Source: a virus. From it: a DNA stretch of 24,220 bases. Both the position numbers and the translations under genes were made by a program. Positions 1-10,000 of this stretch are shown here, piece by piece; within the stretch, counting starts at the first letter, position 1; each line of letters starts with the position of its first letter. The notes beneath the pieces are model-generated. The model worked only from the letters and a program-made list of their open reading frames with translations. It did no database searches and was not told the origin of the DNA. The stretch covers positions 1-24,220 of the IMG/VR virus record IMGVR_UViG_3300007539_000218; one strand, 5' to 3'.

Positions 1-2096
1 GCAGAAGATGCCAGACTTGTAATACTTGCACCAATAATATTATATTCTGCTTTTGATGAGAAGTTAGTAGTAACACTGGATGACCAACCGATTGCAGGAG
101 CACTACCAGCAATACTAGCACCCTGTAGATTGATTCTACCTTTTTGTGCCTTCAGGTCAATACCTTCTGCAGCATGAATAGATGCTTTGTTTGCACCAAT
201 GTGCCAACTACCTTTATATTCACGTGAGAAGTCTGATGCATCAGTATGAGTAGCTTCTCTTGCTCTACCGTTACCTTTTACATTACCATTCTTATCAACT
301 TCAGGACCCGAGGAGGTAAACTGTTGTGTTACACCATCAGTAGAGATTTTTTGGTCTCCATGAACCTTAAGGATTAGGTCACCATCAACTTCAATAACAT
401 AGTTGCCTTTAACATGTTCACACTTGTCACCCTCAATGATTCTAGTTTCAGTCTTTGTCTTATGCTCGTGTGTATTACCCTTTTCATCGGTAACGTGTGA
501 GTTGCCAGCATGATCAACTTTTCTTTTGAATCTCTTTCCAGGTTCAGCAGAAGACTGTTCATAAGAACCATCAATAAAGTTCTCAACCAACGTTGTTGCA
601 GCATTTAGTAGGTCTAGGTTCCATGGAGAGTTTGGTCTTGTATATGGATTATTGTCAGCCCTCTCATAACCTCTCAACACCTCGGTACTACATTCAGAGG
701 TGCCATACAACGGCATCCAGTTCTTTACCCTATCGTCTGCTTTATCTCTTCGACACGGATCTGGGAACAGCAGTTCTAATAGAATATCTAGAACAAAGTT
801 CAGGATATTTGTAATTAGATCTTTACCTTGCTGAGTTGACCAGAAGTCGGCAGTTTTACCAACTGCCTTTGCTGCTTCTGAGGCATTCTTTGCTGTCTGT
901 ATAGCATTTGCAATGCTACCAGCAATCTGAATTGCCGAACCCATACTATTCTGAATACTGCTAGTAATATTCTCAACCGTCAACAAAGCACCAGATATAT
1001 AGTCCGTTATAGTTGAAGACACTAAGTCTATAATTCCATCAGCAAAACCCTGTACTAAGTTTGCCGCATTGTTGATTGCCTGTTCAAAATTATTGCCAAT
1101 CTCAAAGTCACACATGAATCTATTGACAACACGAATAGCAGTGTCAATCAGAAGTTGATAAACAAAAGGCAATGCTGCAAATTCAGCCATAATCTGAGTT
1201 ACAGCATCACCAATCAAGTTAGCAATACCTGCTTTCAACTCAGCAAACAATCCATTGAAAGCATATGAGATGAATCTCTTAATTTTGGTGATGATTAAAT
1301 CAATATTAACGAGTGAACCAGTGATTGCCGAAAAGAACTCACCGTTATATCCCTTAGAAACCTCTCCAATCGTGACACCAAGGTCACAAAGCATATATCT
1401 CAGTGTATCGACATATTCCTGAAAATCACCCTTTTTACCGTTACTAACAGGTCTAGGACATGGATTAGGAACACCAGAAGGGTTTGCTGCGGATGCAGGT
1501 AGTTTTGTAGCACCAGCACCAGCAGGTCCTGTGTTTTGAGGTCCAGTTCCGTCATCACTACGACCAGGATTGGTGTTTAGTGATCCATTAGAAGCACTAT
1601 CGTTACTATTGACCCTAGAACCTGTTTTAGTCTGACTTCTAGTTAATTCTTGACCTAGAGCACGGTTATGATTGATTTCAGCAGTTTTGACATTTGTAAA
1701 ACCACCACCATTGCCCTTAATATCAGCAATCCATTCACCTGCTTTTAATTTCTCAGCATCATCAGTTCCTGTATTGATGAAAGAACGCAAAATACCCATA
1801 ATACAGGGTTGTTGTGCTTCTTCACCATCCAGGAAGAAACCCATTACAATGGCACCGACACCAAGTCTATTATTTGACTTACCAATGTTTTTGATGCCCA
1901 CCTCAGTAGTGGGTTGCATCACATGTGCCCATGGAAGCATATTTGTAGGGATATTCTCTTTATAGTTCTCCCCTGTGTACCAACCAGCAATACGAACTTT
2001 GACCCTACCTAGTCCTGCAGGATCCCCATCATTTTTCTCAACTTGTCCTACCCACCAAGTAAAACCGTCCTTACCAATAAATGACTGGGTTGTCAT
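1..2096 (-). CDS. 5: Baseplate central spike/hub protein, gp5-like (3' end outside window)
   Basis: Encodes the first 698 residues of a T4 gp5/VgrG-type spike protein; no stop is met before the window edge. The start is the ATG at 2096 (MTTQSFIGKDG). Residues about 5-100 look like the gp5 OB-fold: a GLGRVKVRIAGW strand, then LPWAHVMQP, then GAIVMGFFLDG and QPCIMGIL. A Ser/Asn/Gly/Pro-rich linker (about 130-190) leads to a long mostly helical region (about 200-450). From about residue 540 short polar repeats resembling the gp5C/VgrG beta-helix appear (KTETRIIEGDKCEHVKGNY, then IEVDGDLILKVHGD). I see no T4-lysozyme-like domain between the OB-fold and the helix, unlike T4 gp5; muralytic domains occur instead in the two giant proteins upstream. 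It has its own sigma70-like and late promoters, separated by a terminator from the gene before it. In T4, gp5 sits on gp27 and forms the membrane-piercing spike. Confidence 0.8.
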   Translation of the reverse strand, partial: MTTQSFIGKDGFTWWVGQVEKNDGDPAGLGRVKVRIAGWYTGENYKENIPTNMLPWAHVMQPTTEVGIKNIGKSNNRLGVGAIVMGFFLDGEEAQQPCIMGILRSFINTGTDDAEKLKAGEWIADIKGNGGGFTNVKTAEINHNRALGQELTRSQTKTGSRVNSNDSASNGSLNTNPGRSDDGTGPQNTGPAGAGATKLPASAANPSGVPNPCPRPVSNGKKGDFQEYVDTLRYMLCDLGVTIGEVSKGYNGEFFSAITGSLVNIDLIITKIKRFISYAFNGLFAELKAGIANLIGDAVTQIMAEFAALPFVYQLLIDTAIRVVNRFMCDFEIGNNFEQAINNAANLVQGFADGIIDLVSSTITDYISGALLTVENITSSIQNSMGSAIQIAGSIANAIQTAKNASEAAKAVGKTADFWSTQQGKDLITNILNFVLDILLELLFPDPCRRDKADDRVKNWMPLYGTSECSTEVLRGYERADNNPYTRPNSPWNLDLLNAATTLVENFIDGSYEQSSAEPGKRFKRKVDHAGNSHVTDEKGNTHEHKTKTETRIIEGDKCEHVKGNYVIEVDGDLILKVHGDQKISTDGVTQQFTSSGPEVDKNGNVKGNGRAREATHTDASDFSREYKGSWHIGANKASIHAAEGIDLKAQKGRINLQGASIAGSAPAIGWSSSVTTNFSSKAEYNIIGASITSLASS

Positions 2097-2120
2097 ATTT
2101 CATATTCTTTAGCTACTCTG

Positions 2121-2128
2121 TATTTATA
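2121..2128 (-). promoter_or_regulatory. T4-type late promoter of gp5
   Basis: On the minus strand this reads TATAAATA, the T4 late consensus, 25 bases before the gp5 ATG. Late promoters of this type are read by RNA polymerase with gp55 and gp33; gp33 is encoded in this window. Confidence 0.75.
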
Positions 2129-2157
2129 GCTTTTTTTCTGAACCCTCTACAAGGATT

Positions 2158-2186
2158 ATTGTACTGACTTTCCGAACCTTTGTCAA
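2158..2186 (-). promoter_or_regulatory. Sigma70-like promoter upstream of gp5
   Basis: Minus strand: TTGACA (2186-2181), a 17-base spacer, then TACAAT (2163-2158). It lies between the terminator at 2208-2239 and gp5, so gp5 appears to have both a host-type and a late promoter. No other gene lies between it and gp5. Confidence 0.65.
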
Positions 2187-2207
2187 GTCTTTGAAAACCC
2201 TATAGAC

Positions 2208-2239
2208 AAAAAAATCCCCCGAGTTTTTTTCGGGGGATT
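2208..2239 (-). terminator. Rho-independent terminator after the tail operon
   Basis: A perfect 10-bp stem (2213-2222 with 2230-2239; AATCCCCCGA arm) has a 7-base loop. It is followed on the minus strand by seven T residues (2214-2208). It closes the operon ending with the 133-residue gene and isolates gp5. Confidence 0.9.
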
Positions 2240-2265
2240 CTGTAAATCGAAGGTCGATTTTGGTT

Positions 2266-2667
2266 TTAGTCATCATAGACCAAACATTCAGGAGCACTTG
2301 GGTTGTTATCGCAATATAGTTCCAGAGATGTGGGATCGTGATGATCTTCTGGGTGATTGGCATGATATGTTTCCAACTGATTCAACTCATCCTCTAGATG
2401 ATGTGCCTTAGGAAAATTCCCGTTCTGATATGCCAGTTCAATCTCTACCTTATCATTTTCAATGTGACTTTCAATTGTTTTTTCTTGTGCAGTTTCTTCT
2501 AGACTCATTAGATCCTCTCTTCTTAATATAAGACTGATAATACTTTTTGATGATTCGTAAATTGATTTGGTGTTTAGATCTGAAATTGAACGATTTAACT
2601 TCTCACGCAAGAAGAAGATTTTGTCATCGATGTCGTCAATTAACTCGACTAAATGCTCCCTTATCAT
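2266..2667 (-). CDS. Small coiled-coil protein with CP12-like C-terminal tail
   Basis: This is a 133-residue protein of unknown function. The N-terminal half is helical and charged, with heptad-like segments (residues about 1-35 and 48-95). The C-terminus is the notable part: after a His/Asp-rich stretch (HPEDHHDPT) it ends in LELYCDNNPSAPECLVYDD. This C-x8-C followed by a terminal YDD closely resembles the C-terminal GAPDH-binding redox loop of the Calvin-cycle regulator CP12, but the central CP12 motif (AWD-VEE) is absent. The ATG at 2667 follows an AGGT 11 bases after the gp27-like stop, so it is the last gene of the tail operon and is followed by a strong terminator. A late virion-associated or late regulatory role is inference only. 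Confidence 0.75.
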   Translation of the reverse strand: MIREHLVELIDDIDDKIFFLREKLNRSISDLNTKSIYESSKSIISLILRREDLMSLEETAQEKTIESHIENDKVEIELAYQNGNFPKAHHLEDELNQLETYHANHPEDHHDPTSLELYCDNNPSAPECLVYDD

Positions 2668-2678
2668 AGCCCATACCT

Positions 2679-4013
2679 CTACTGATAAGAATCCCTTGCA
2701 ATATATATGTCGGTCTCCATTTTGCCACCTGCAGCGTATCGATGTGTAACACCACTGACCAAATAATTGCCAGAGTTTTTCTTATCAAGAACTGTGTTTT
2801 CCCCGTCCCATCTAGGCACATTGATAGTAATAACATTACCAGCAACGACACCAAAATTTCCAGGAACAGTAATTCTACCACTAATATGATCTAGTGATAA
2901 GAATCTGGACAAAGTATATGGTTTGGCATCAGCAGAAGTTTCATAGTTTCCCCCACTAATATTTTGTGCGGTTCTAATCGTCTTACCTGTTTGCCCACCA
3001 ATGGGTCCAGTATTATTAGTTGTGCTTTCTTCTCTTGTGATAGTATCCCCAAAAAGATGAGGTGATACACATGAATAGAAAACTCTCGATACTCCACCGA
3101 TCTGTTTTTCGACCTTCTGGAACTCTGAGAAGGGATTCGTACTTCCCAGATGACTCATTCTACCGTATGCTTCATTGATTGACCATCGTTTCGCTATGTT
3201 ATTTTCAGATTTCAAATTCACGAAATCAACACCGTAGAAGATACCACCGTAGGCACCCTTATTAAGATTCTCTTGTACATTTAGACCACTATCAATCACA
3301 TAGTTTCTAATTGCTAGTTGATCCTCTGGACCTGTGTTCTGAGCAACGTTCTTTGGTCTTAATGTAAACTCATACTTAGACTTTCCTTCACAGAGTTTAT
3401 CCATAGACACAAAATGAAATCCATCTAGTGCCTCATAGAATAGATATCCTGCTTGCCCTGGTTTGCTGCCACGAACTGCTTTTGCTGCTAGTTGAGCAAT
3501 AAAATCAAAGGGTCTGTAATTGGGACATATGAAAGATCCTGAGTGTTCTGTTGCTTCAATCTCAACTTTCTTTTGTGTGCCCAATCGTTTCTTCAGAACA
3601 TCACTGACAATTCCAGAGATCTTGGTATTCTTGTACGCAAATAAGAGTCTCTGATTGTCATTCAAATAACTCTCTCTAGAATTGAAGACTATATTATACT
3701 TCTTGACTTTCTCACCATCAACCAGATCACGAACCTCATTAAGATAAGTCTGCCATGTCATGCGACCACCAAATGATTCCATGTCAATATCTAGAACCTC
3801 CTGACCTACCAATTGTGTATAGAGACCTACGTTATCTTGAATGGTTAAAATAACTCTTACACTGGGACAGTCAATGCTTTGTAGAATTGTGACTCCCTGA
3901 ACATATGAAGTAATATCAGGAAATCTAGTTCCGTCTGCCTTTCTTAAAACAATACTATTAACTACAGCATCACCGACATTATTGATTCCTGCTGAGGATC
4001 TTTCCCTTGCCAT
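2679..4013 (-). CDS. Baseplate hub protein, gp27-like
   Basis: This 444-residue protein sits immediately before the spike gene gp5 and directly after the giant tail proteins. In many contractile systems that position holds the gp27/gpD hub, which carries the spike (T4 gp27 is 391 residues). It opens with a beta-rich section (SIVLRKADGTRFPDI, then VTILQSIDCPSVRVILTIQD) typical of the tube-like domains of hub proteins. A segment near residue 170 (FICPNYRPFDFIAQLAAKA) resembles the GPD-family 'few residues then FL/FI-QLA' pattern. The C-terminus again looks beta-rich (YLVSGVTHRYAAGGKMETDIYIARD), as in GPD/VgrG-like hubs. Its start overlaps the stop of the preceding gene (TAATG), which suggests coupled translation. 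The assignment rests on size, context and fold-like patterns, not on clear sequence identity to T4 gp27. Confidence 0.55.
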   Translation of the reverse strand: MARERSSAGINNVGDAVVNSIVLRKADGTRFPDITSYVQGVTILQSIDCPSVRVILTIQDNVGLYTQLVGQEVLDIDMESFGGRMTWQTYLNEVRDLVDGEKVKKYNIVFNSRESYLNDNQRLLFAYKNTKISGIVSDVLKKRLGTQKKVEIEATEHSGSFICPNYRPFDFIAQLAAKAVRGSKPGQAGYLFYEALDGFHFVSMDKLCEGKSKYEFTLRPKNVAQNTGPEDQLAIRNYVIDSGLNVQENLNKGAYGGIFYGVDFVNLKSENNIAKRWSINEAYGRMSHLGSTNPFSEFQKVEKQIGGVSRVFYSCVSPHLFGDTITREESTTNNTGPIGGQTGKTIRTAQNISGGNYETSADAKPYTLSRFLSLDHISGRITVPGNFGVVAGNVITINVPRWDGENTVLDKKNSGNYLVSGVTHRYAAGGKMETDIYIARDSYQ

Positions 4014-7000
4014 TACTTAACACCTCCACCAAGAATTTTACCTGCAATAGAACCAAGACTACCAGCAACGGTAGATGTGAGACTGGATCCAGAAGTAGAC
4101 TTCTGGAATCCAGGACTAGGTGTTCCACCACCCTGTTGTGCAGACTGAGATGCGTTGATAATTGCTTGCTGAATCATAGGTAGTATCTGTGCCATAGCCT
4201 GATCATTTAGAGCAGGTGGCAACTCTGCCATCTTGCCCTTTTCTACAAGGACACCAGCAATCACATCACTGGTAACCTTTACTAATTTATCTGTCAACAT
4301 GGTGGTTGCACCTTCCAAGTTCTGAATCTTGGCAGAATTCTGTTGAACCTGTTGTGTCTTGAGCAGTGCAGAGACCATCTTCACTGCGTTGACGTTCAGA
4401 ACTGTAGAACCACCAGGAACCAGAGCATTCTTTGCGTCAGGACCACCCATGGTGCCAGCAATCTTACCGACTGCAAAGTCTAAAGCACCCATACCAGCCT
4501 TCTTCAGGAAGTTTGATGCTCCAAGACCCTTACCTGCGACGTTCAGTGAGTCTAGTGTGCCACCAAACATCGATGTGAATCCAGGACCGAAGATCATCTC
4601 ACCACCTTGAGCAAGGATGTTGCCCATGTTGAAGTTGCCACTCATCAGTCCACTAAATGCATTATCAAATAACCCACCTGCGGACTGCATGAATCCACCG
4701 ACAGATCCACCGATCATATTACCGATACCACCAAATCCACCGATACCACCAAGTGCACCAGAGATAGCACCACCGATTCCACCACCCCCCATCATGCCAC
4801 TGATACCACCGATAGCAGCAGATGCTAGAGGTCCAATACCAGGAATAAATGATGCTGCAACTGGAGCAATAGCGCTTATTGCCTTACCGATACCACCACT
4901 AAATGCATCACCAATACCCTTTACAATACCACCAAGGAACATACGTTGTCCCTTGATTTGTGCTAATGCTTTGATTGTAGAATCCCAGGTTTTATGTGAT
5001 TTGTTACCACTAGCATATTGGTCATTATATGTACTGTCTTTTGTTCCACCCAGTCTACCTGCTGCAGTTGGACCTTGAGGCAAACCTCTCCAGGTTGGTG
5101 CTAGTTTAGCAGCAAACTCTTCGTTGGATATCTCTCCCTTGATCCAACGTTGCATACTATGACCACTATTGAGCATATCAATGGTCATTTTATCCTGAAC
5201 AGCAGGAGTAAACTTAGTGTTCTCGTCAAATCCTGATGTCTTTGCTCTACTCAAGATGTATCTTGGCATGTGCTGGTATCTACCAATAGCACCCTGAGCA
5301 TTCTTAGCTAACCAACCAATTGTTTTTTCAGTTGCCTTTGCGTTTGTTTTTCCTCTACTGGTATTGAATACATCATAGTTTCCATTTGATTCTACAGATG
5401 CAATCAAATCAAGAACACTCTTAGGGTCACCTCCAGGAGGACTCGTCCCTGTTGGTGTGGTCCCAGCTGGGTCTGTCCCTGTTGGTGTGGTCCCAGCTGG
5501 GTCTGTCGTTGTTGGTATTGTTGCAGCAGCTGCTGGACTTCCTCCAGGTAGAATACTCTTGAACCAATTCTTGATAGCATCGGTCATTGCTTCACCAAAG
5601 TCCTTTGCTGCCTGTTGATCTGATCCAGACAGACCCATAGCCTTATCCAGAATACCAGGATCAACACCAAAGATCTGTAGGATAGGACCCATCAATGTTT
5701 TTGCAATAGGTCCAAGCATATTGCCGATACCAAAAGGTATCTTACCTAACAAAGAACCTAGACCGATTAAGATTCCAGCACCTGCCATCTTGAGTGGCAT
5801 AGGAACGAGAGTTGCCATTCCCTGTGCCATCTTCTTACTGTTACCTAAGATAGCAGCAAGAGGATCATTACCAGAGTCAGTATATCTGTTCTTGATAGGA
5901 ACAACTGCTTCAGTTCCATGTGCTTCGATGGCACCACCACCAACATTGGCACGGTATCCAGAAGTCCTACCTCTAATAATACGAGCACCACCCTGAGCAG
6001 ATGGTCTTCCTGTTTGTCTTCTAAAAGGTACAATACCACCAGTTTCAAATGACCCCAGGACACTCATGGGATCACCAGCAGCACCACCCATCTCAAGGGT
6101 GTCGTTAAGTTGTGTCTTACCTTGTGCTGCCCCTGCAGGATCTGCTGATGGTGTGGATGCTTGCATTAGACCACCAACAGCAGCAGTGGTGACAATGGCA
6201 CCTAAAGCACCTTTGACGAGACCTCCTCCCTTCATTCTGCCAACACCAGCCTTAGTTGCCATGACAACTGCTTTACCAGCCTTAGCAGCAAGACCTAATG
6301 CCTTTGGTATCAGTCTGAATGCAGAGAAGATTCTCTTGACATCTTTAATAAGTTTGAAAGGATTCTTCAGATATCTGTTCACCATGAACAGAGAGAATAT
6401 CCCTACAGCAAACTGTAAGAATCCTTTAAGTCTATCTAATAGAGATGAATCACTAGCAAATATGTTAGTGAAACCTTCTAATGCATTGACAACTCCAAAC
6501 TCTACAAACTTGAAGATAATCTTACCAAGTTTTATTAAAACTTTTACTAGATCTACTGCAAGTTTTGCATTCTCTGGATTAGATAACCACTTCAATGCAC
6601 CATAAAGAACTAGAGTCTTCAGGAACTTGCCAATAGCAGCAAAAAATCCACCCCCACTTTCGGGTGTTGTATCTTCTGTACCTGATGCTGCAGCACTAGC
6701 AGGTTTTGCTTCTAATGCATTTTCTCTAGCACCTAGTCTAGCACGAGATGCTCTGATTCTTGCTTCTCTTGCTGATATTCTCTGATCTTTCGCAGCATTG
6801 ATCTTTCTCTTTCTATCCTCTGCTGCTAAACCTGCAATAGATTTATTGACCAGTCTAGCATTAGTGATCGATGCTTTGGTACTCTTATCAAGAGATAGTT
6901 TAATACTCTTCAGGATCCTGGTCTGTTCATTCAACTGACCACCAATTCTATTGAGAGCAAGGACTTGCATTCTTGGAGTCCCGTCACCTTTCGTCTTATA

Positions 7001-7084
7001 ATTTTTTCCAGCAATCTTTGCTGTCCCTCCAGTGGGTCTGACCCCACGAGGATTTACAAATTTATAGAAAGACGTTGCTGCCAT
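4013..7084 (-). CDS. Giant tape-measure-like tail protein with muramidase-like domain
   Basis: A 1023-residue, Gly/Ala-rich, hydrophobic protein. Residues 41-180 match the N-terminal part of the next giant gene (ALNRIG 43-48; LKWLSNPENA 164-173), so the two are paralogues. Several apolar helices follow (about 150-265). A low-complexity DPAGTTPTGT linker precedes a lysozyme/transglycosylase-like domain at about 555-710. There SVESNGNYDVFN places the likely catalytic Glu at 565, with GRYQHMP downstream, as in goose-type and soluble lytic transglycosylases. Residues about 720-850 are an extreme Gly/Ile/Met-rich, membrane-like region. Tail proteins that combine apolar helices with peptidoglycan-cutting domains are usually tape measures ejected during infection, and its place after gp26/gp51 fits that. 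It could instead be an inner-tail or hub-associated protein. ATG at 7084, five bases after the previous stop. Confidence 0.65.
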   Translation of the reverse strand: MAATSFYKFVNPRGVRPTGGTAKIAGKNYKTKGDGTPRMQVLALNRIGGQLNEQTRILKSIKLSLDKSTKASITNARLVNKSIAGLAAEDRKRKINAAKDQRISAREARIRASRARLGARENALEAKPASAAASGTEDTTPESGGGFFAAIGKFLKTLVLYGALKWLSNPENAKLAVDLVKVLIKLGKIIFKFVEFGVVNALEGFTNIFASDSSLLDRLKGFLQFAVGIFSLFMVNRYLKNPFKLIKDVKRIFSAFRLIPKALGLAAKAGKAVVMATKAGVGRMKGGGLVKGALGAIVTTAAVGGLMQASTPSADPAGAAQGKTQLNDTLEMGGAAGDPMSVLGSFETGGIVPFRRQTGRPSAQGGARIIRGRTSGYRANVGGGAIEAHGTEAVVPIKNRYTDSGNDPLAAILGNSKKMAQGMATLVPMPLKMAGAGILIGLGSLLGKIPFGIGNMLGPIAKTLMGPILQIFGVDPGILDKAMGLSGSDQQAAKDFGEAMTDAIKNWFKSILPGGSPAAAATIPTTTDPAGTTPTGTDPAGTTPTGTSPPGGDPKSVLDLIASVESNGNYDVFNTSRGKTNAKATEKTIGWLAKNAQGAIGRYQHMPRYILSRAKTSGFDENTKFTPAVQDKMTIDMLNSGHSMQRWIKGEISNEEFAAKLAPTWRGLPQGPTAAGRLGGTKDSTYNDQYASGNKSHKTWDSTIKALAQIKGQRMFLGGIVKGIGDAFSGGIGKAISAIAPVAASFIPGIGPLASAAIGGISGMMGGGGIGGAISGALGGIGGFGGIGNMIGGSVGGFMQSAGGLFDNAFSGLMSGNFNMGNILAQGGEMIFGPGFTSMFGGTLDSLNVAGKGLGASNFLKKAGMGALDFAVGKIAGTMGGPDAKNALVPGGSTVLNVNAVKMVSALLKTQQVQQNSAKIQNLEGATTMLTDKLVKVTSDVIAGVLVEKGKMAELPPALNDQAMAQILPMIQQAIINASQSAQQGGGTPSPGFQKSTSGSSLTSTVAGSLGSIAGKILGGGVK
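5445..5516 (-). repeat. 30-bp tandem repeat inside the giant tail gene
   Basis: Two perfect 30-bp units (5445-5474 and 5475-5504) are followed by a partial, diverging third (5505-5516). In frame they encode repeats of the decapeptide DPAGTTPTGT, a flexible linker just before the muramidase-like domain. The unit is a multiple of three, so copy number can vary without breaking the frame. Confidence 0.9.
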
Positions 7085-7089
7085 TTATA

Positions 7090-10000
7090 TTATCGACCGA
7101 AAGTTGATAGTGGTGATGGGGGTGCAGATCCACCACCTGCACCAGATTCTGCGGACATTGGTGTTGGGATTGGCATAATAATTCTCTGGACAGCACCGAT
7201 CTCAACAGGAGCTCTAGTGATACCAGGATGCAAGATACTCTCTCTATTTATCCCCGATGACTGACCCATCACTCTTGCACCACGAGTCTCAGCAACTTTT
7301 ACAAGACCACCAAGATTCTTACGTTCATAATCTTCAGGTTTATATTTCTTGCCCTGTGCCTCTGATGCTTTAATTCTTGTAGCAATAATATTCTCAGATG
7401 GAACCTCACCTGCGACACCACCAGTAGTAAATCGACCAAAGTTTACAATACCACCATGGTTCATTCTCTGCCTAATCATTTCACGAATCTTCTCTGGACC
7501 CGACCACATCTTGTCACCTTGCTTTAGTTTTGCGAGGTCCCACTTTCCACCCTGATTAGGCAGTTCTCCGTGAGTAGGTACAGTTTCTTTGGTGATGTCT
7601 GCTGCAGTCCACCCCCAATTCTTTGCAAGATTTGCAACTGCCTGAGCAAGACTTTTTACCTGAATGTCTTTGACTGGATATCTACCGAAATTGTTTTCCG
7701 ATGCCCCTGCCATTGCTGAGATTGAGAAAGAAGCATTGCCACTGTTGTTATTGTACGTGTGATATGGTGGACTCTGACCAAATGATGAGTGTCCTGGGTG
7801 CCTATTGGGAACAACAGAACCATCACCTTTCACATAACGGTGATAACCTGCCCATCCAAAATTTGCCATGATAGATCTATCATCATTATATGAACCTGCA
7901 GTCCAGTGCAAGATGATTTTTTTATTCTTCTTATTCTTACTAGTCTTATCGTCACCTATACCTGCAATTGATGGTGAGGCAGTTTCTCCTTTTGCTTTCA
8001 AGAATGCCTGAACCATGCCTGTGTTCGCAGCATTTCCATCTGCATCTGTGGTGTGTCTTAGACGACCACCAATTCCATTTATACCACCTTCATAAAACTG
8101 AAGTCCCGAACCAGTGTTGACTGCATGGAATTTTTGACCTTTGTCATCCTCAAAGAAAAACTTTTCATTCTCTTTAATTCCATAGTTTTTGTTTGGATCA
8201 AGTATGGGTGCACCTGTTGATCTTTTCACAGACTCTTCATCACCTAAACCTAGCAGGTTTGTGAGTCCAGGTGTAATACTTCTAGCAAGATCTGTAGCAG
8301 CACTTGGCAAATTGCTCAACCAACCTTTTAGTATCTCACCTAGAGCATCTTTGATTGGTTGTACAGTTGCTTGGAAGAATTTATTAAGGTGTTCCTTGAC
8401 CTGATTCTTTGCCGAGATGACAGGTGCCAGCATAGGAGTCTCACTTAGAGAGACAACACCTGCACCAAATGCTCTCTTTGCTGCAAACAACTGAGGACCA
8501 AACTCATTCCTTAGAATCTCACCACCAGGCATAATGTTGAGAAGTTCAGTAAGTGCTCCAACCAAGAAGTTTCCAGACTTCGTTCTAGGATCGTAAGCAT
8601 CAAATCCAGGACCTCTACCAGTTTCAGCACCTGGCAGTTTAGAACCAAACTCTTTGACTGTATTCATGATTGGTTCTAGTCCAAGAGACTTGACTAGCTT
8701 GTCCTCAGCATCTGTGATACCAGGAACCATACCACGAATAAAATTGTAAATATCTAGACCCATGGAAACCATAGGTCCCCATTGACCACCAGGAACCAAT
8801 CCAATCAGATCGAATGCACCAGAGGTAAACTCCAATAGTGCTCCGATCGGGTCACCATTTTTCAGTGCCTCATATCCAAAGTATAGGTTTGCAATACCAC
8901 CAACAATAGGAATTGCTTTCGATCCGATCTTCTTCATCAGACCTTCACTACCTTTGCCACCTAGTTCTTTCAGAATCTTGGCACCTTTAGGTCCAAGAAC
9001 ATTCATTAGTTTCTTTTCAATAGAACCTTTCAGTCCCCTCAGTTTACTTAGTAAAGGTTTTACATATTCAATAGCAGGTTGCACAAGTTTTCTCAAGGCA
9101 GCATCTTTAATGCCATTCAAACCTTGACCAACCTTGACTAGTCCAGACTGAAAACCATTACCAAGTTTCTTAAGACCAGCACCAGCATCACCAATACTTT
9201 TTCGTGCACCTTCTGCAACACGACCACCAAAGTTCTTTGCTCTTTGAAATTGTCTCTCAAAAAAGTTTGGACCTGAGGGTTTTGGTTTGGGTTTGGGTTT
9301 ACCACCAGGAACATCTCCACCACTAGTCTCTTTAGGTGGTTTGATTCCAGCAATACCACTAATGATATCCCAAATAAACTTCAATGATCCAATAGGATTC
9401 AATAGGAATGCAACTGATCCGATGGCAGGTAGACCTTTCAACAGGTCACCAAAACCTGTCATCAGTTCACCGACTTCACCACTCTTGACACCATTGATGA
9501 TCTTACCAATACCACCTGCAGCAGATCCAATACCATCTAATGCCCAGGTGGTCCATCCAACAACAAACTTTGCAAGAGGTTTTAACACCCACTTGTAGAA
9601 ATTTCCAAATGCATCAGCAAATCTTCTTGCATTGTTTGGATCGGACAACCACTTGAAAGCTGCCCCCATAACAAATGTTTTGAATAGTGCCCCACCGATT
9701 GCACGGAAGAATCCAAAGACACCATTCAGAATACCTAGTCCACCACCATCATCAACAGGTTTCTTATCTAAATTCTTTGCTGCTGCCTGAGAAGGTGTTG
9801 TTGGTCTTCGTCTCTGTAGATTGGGTGCTGCTAATTGTGGTCTTCTCTTCTGTCCGTTTAATCTTTTTAGTGCAGTTCTTCTTCTCTCAATATCATTAAA
9901 GAGAGACTTCTGAATCTTGTGATCTACATTGCGTCTTCTCGTCAAAGAATTTGCAATGCTACTTAGAATTGTATTGTTGGTGGAGATCTGTTTGCCCACA

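Noticed and set aside
374-814. Two open frames (minus 374-604 and plus 593-814) inside gp5
   Set aside because: The gp5 frame is continuous through here with clear beta-helix repeats; these are other-frame shadows.
2266-2667. A complete CP12 gene
   Set aside because: Only the C-terminal loop matches; the central CP12 motif and the rest of the protein do not.
2636-2881. Minus-strand frame overlapping the end of the gp27-like gene
   Set aside because: It lies within the gp27-like coding sequence in another frame and has no distinct support.
5445-5516. CRISPR-like repeats
   Set aside because: The copies are directly adjacent without spacers and encode an in-frame linker.
5721-6605. Long plus-strand open frames opposite the giant tail genes (also 4359-5078 and 9287-9598)
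   Set aside because: They are Pro/Ile/Ala-rich mirror images of the Gly/Ala-rich minus-strand proteins, lack ribosome sites and show no natural protein pattern.
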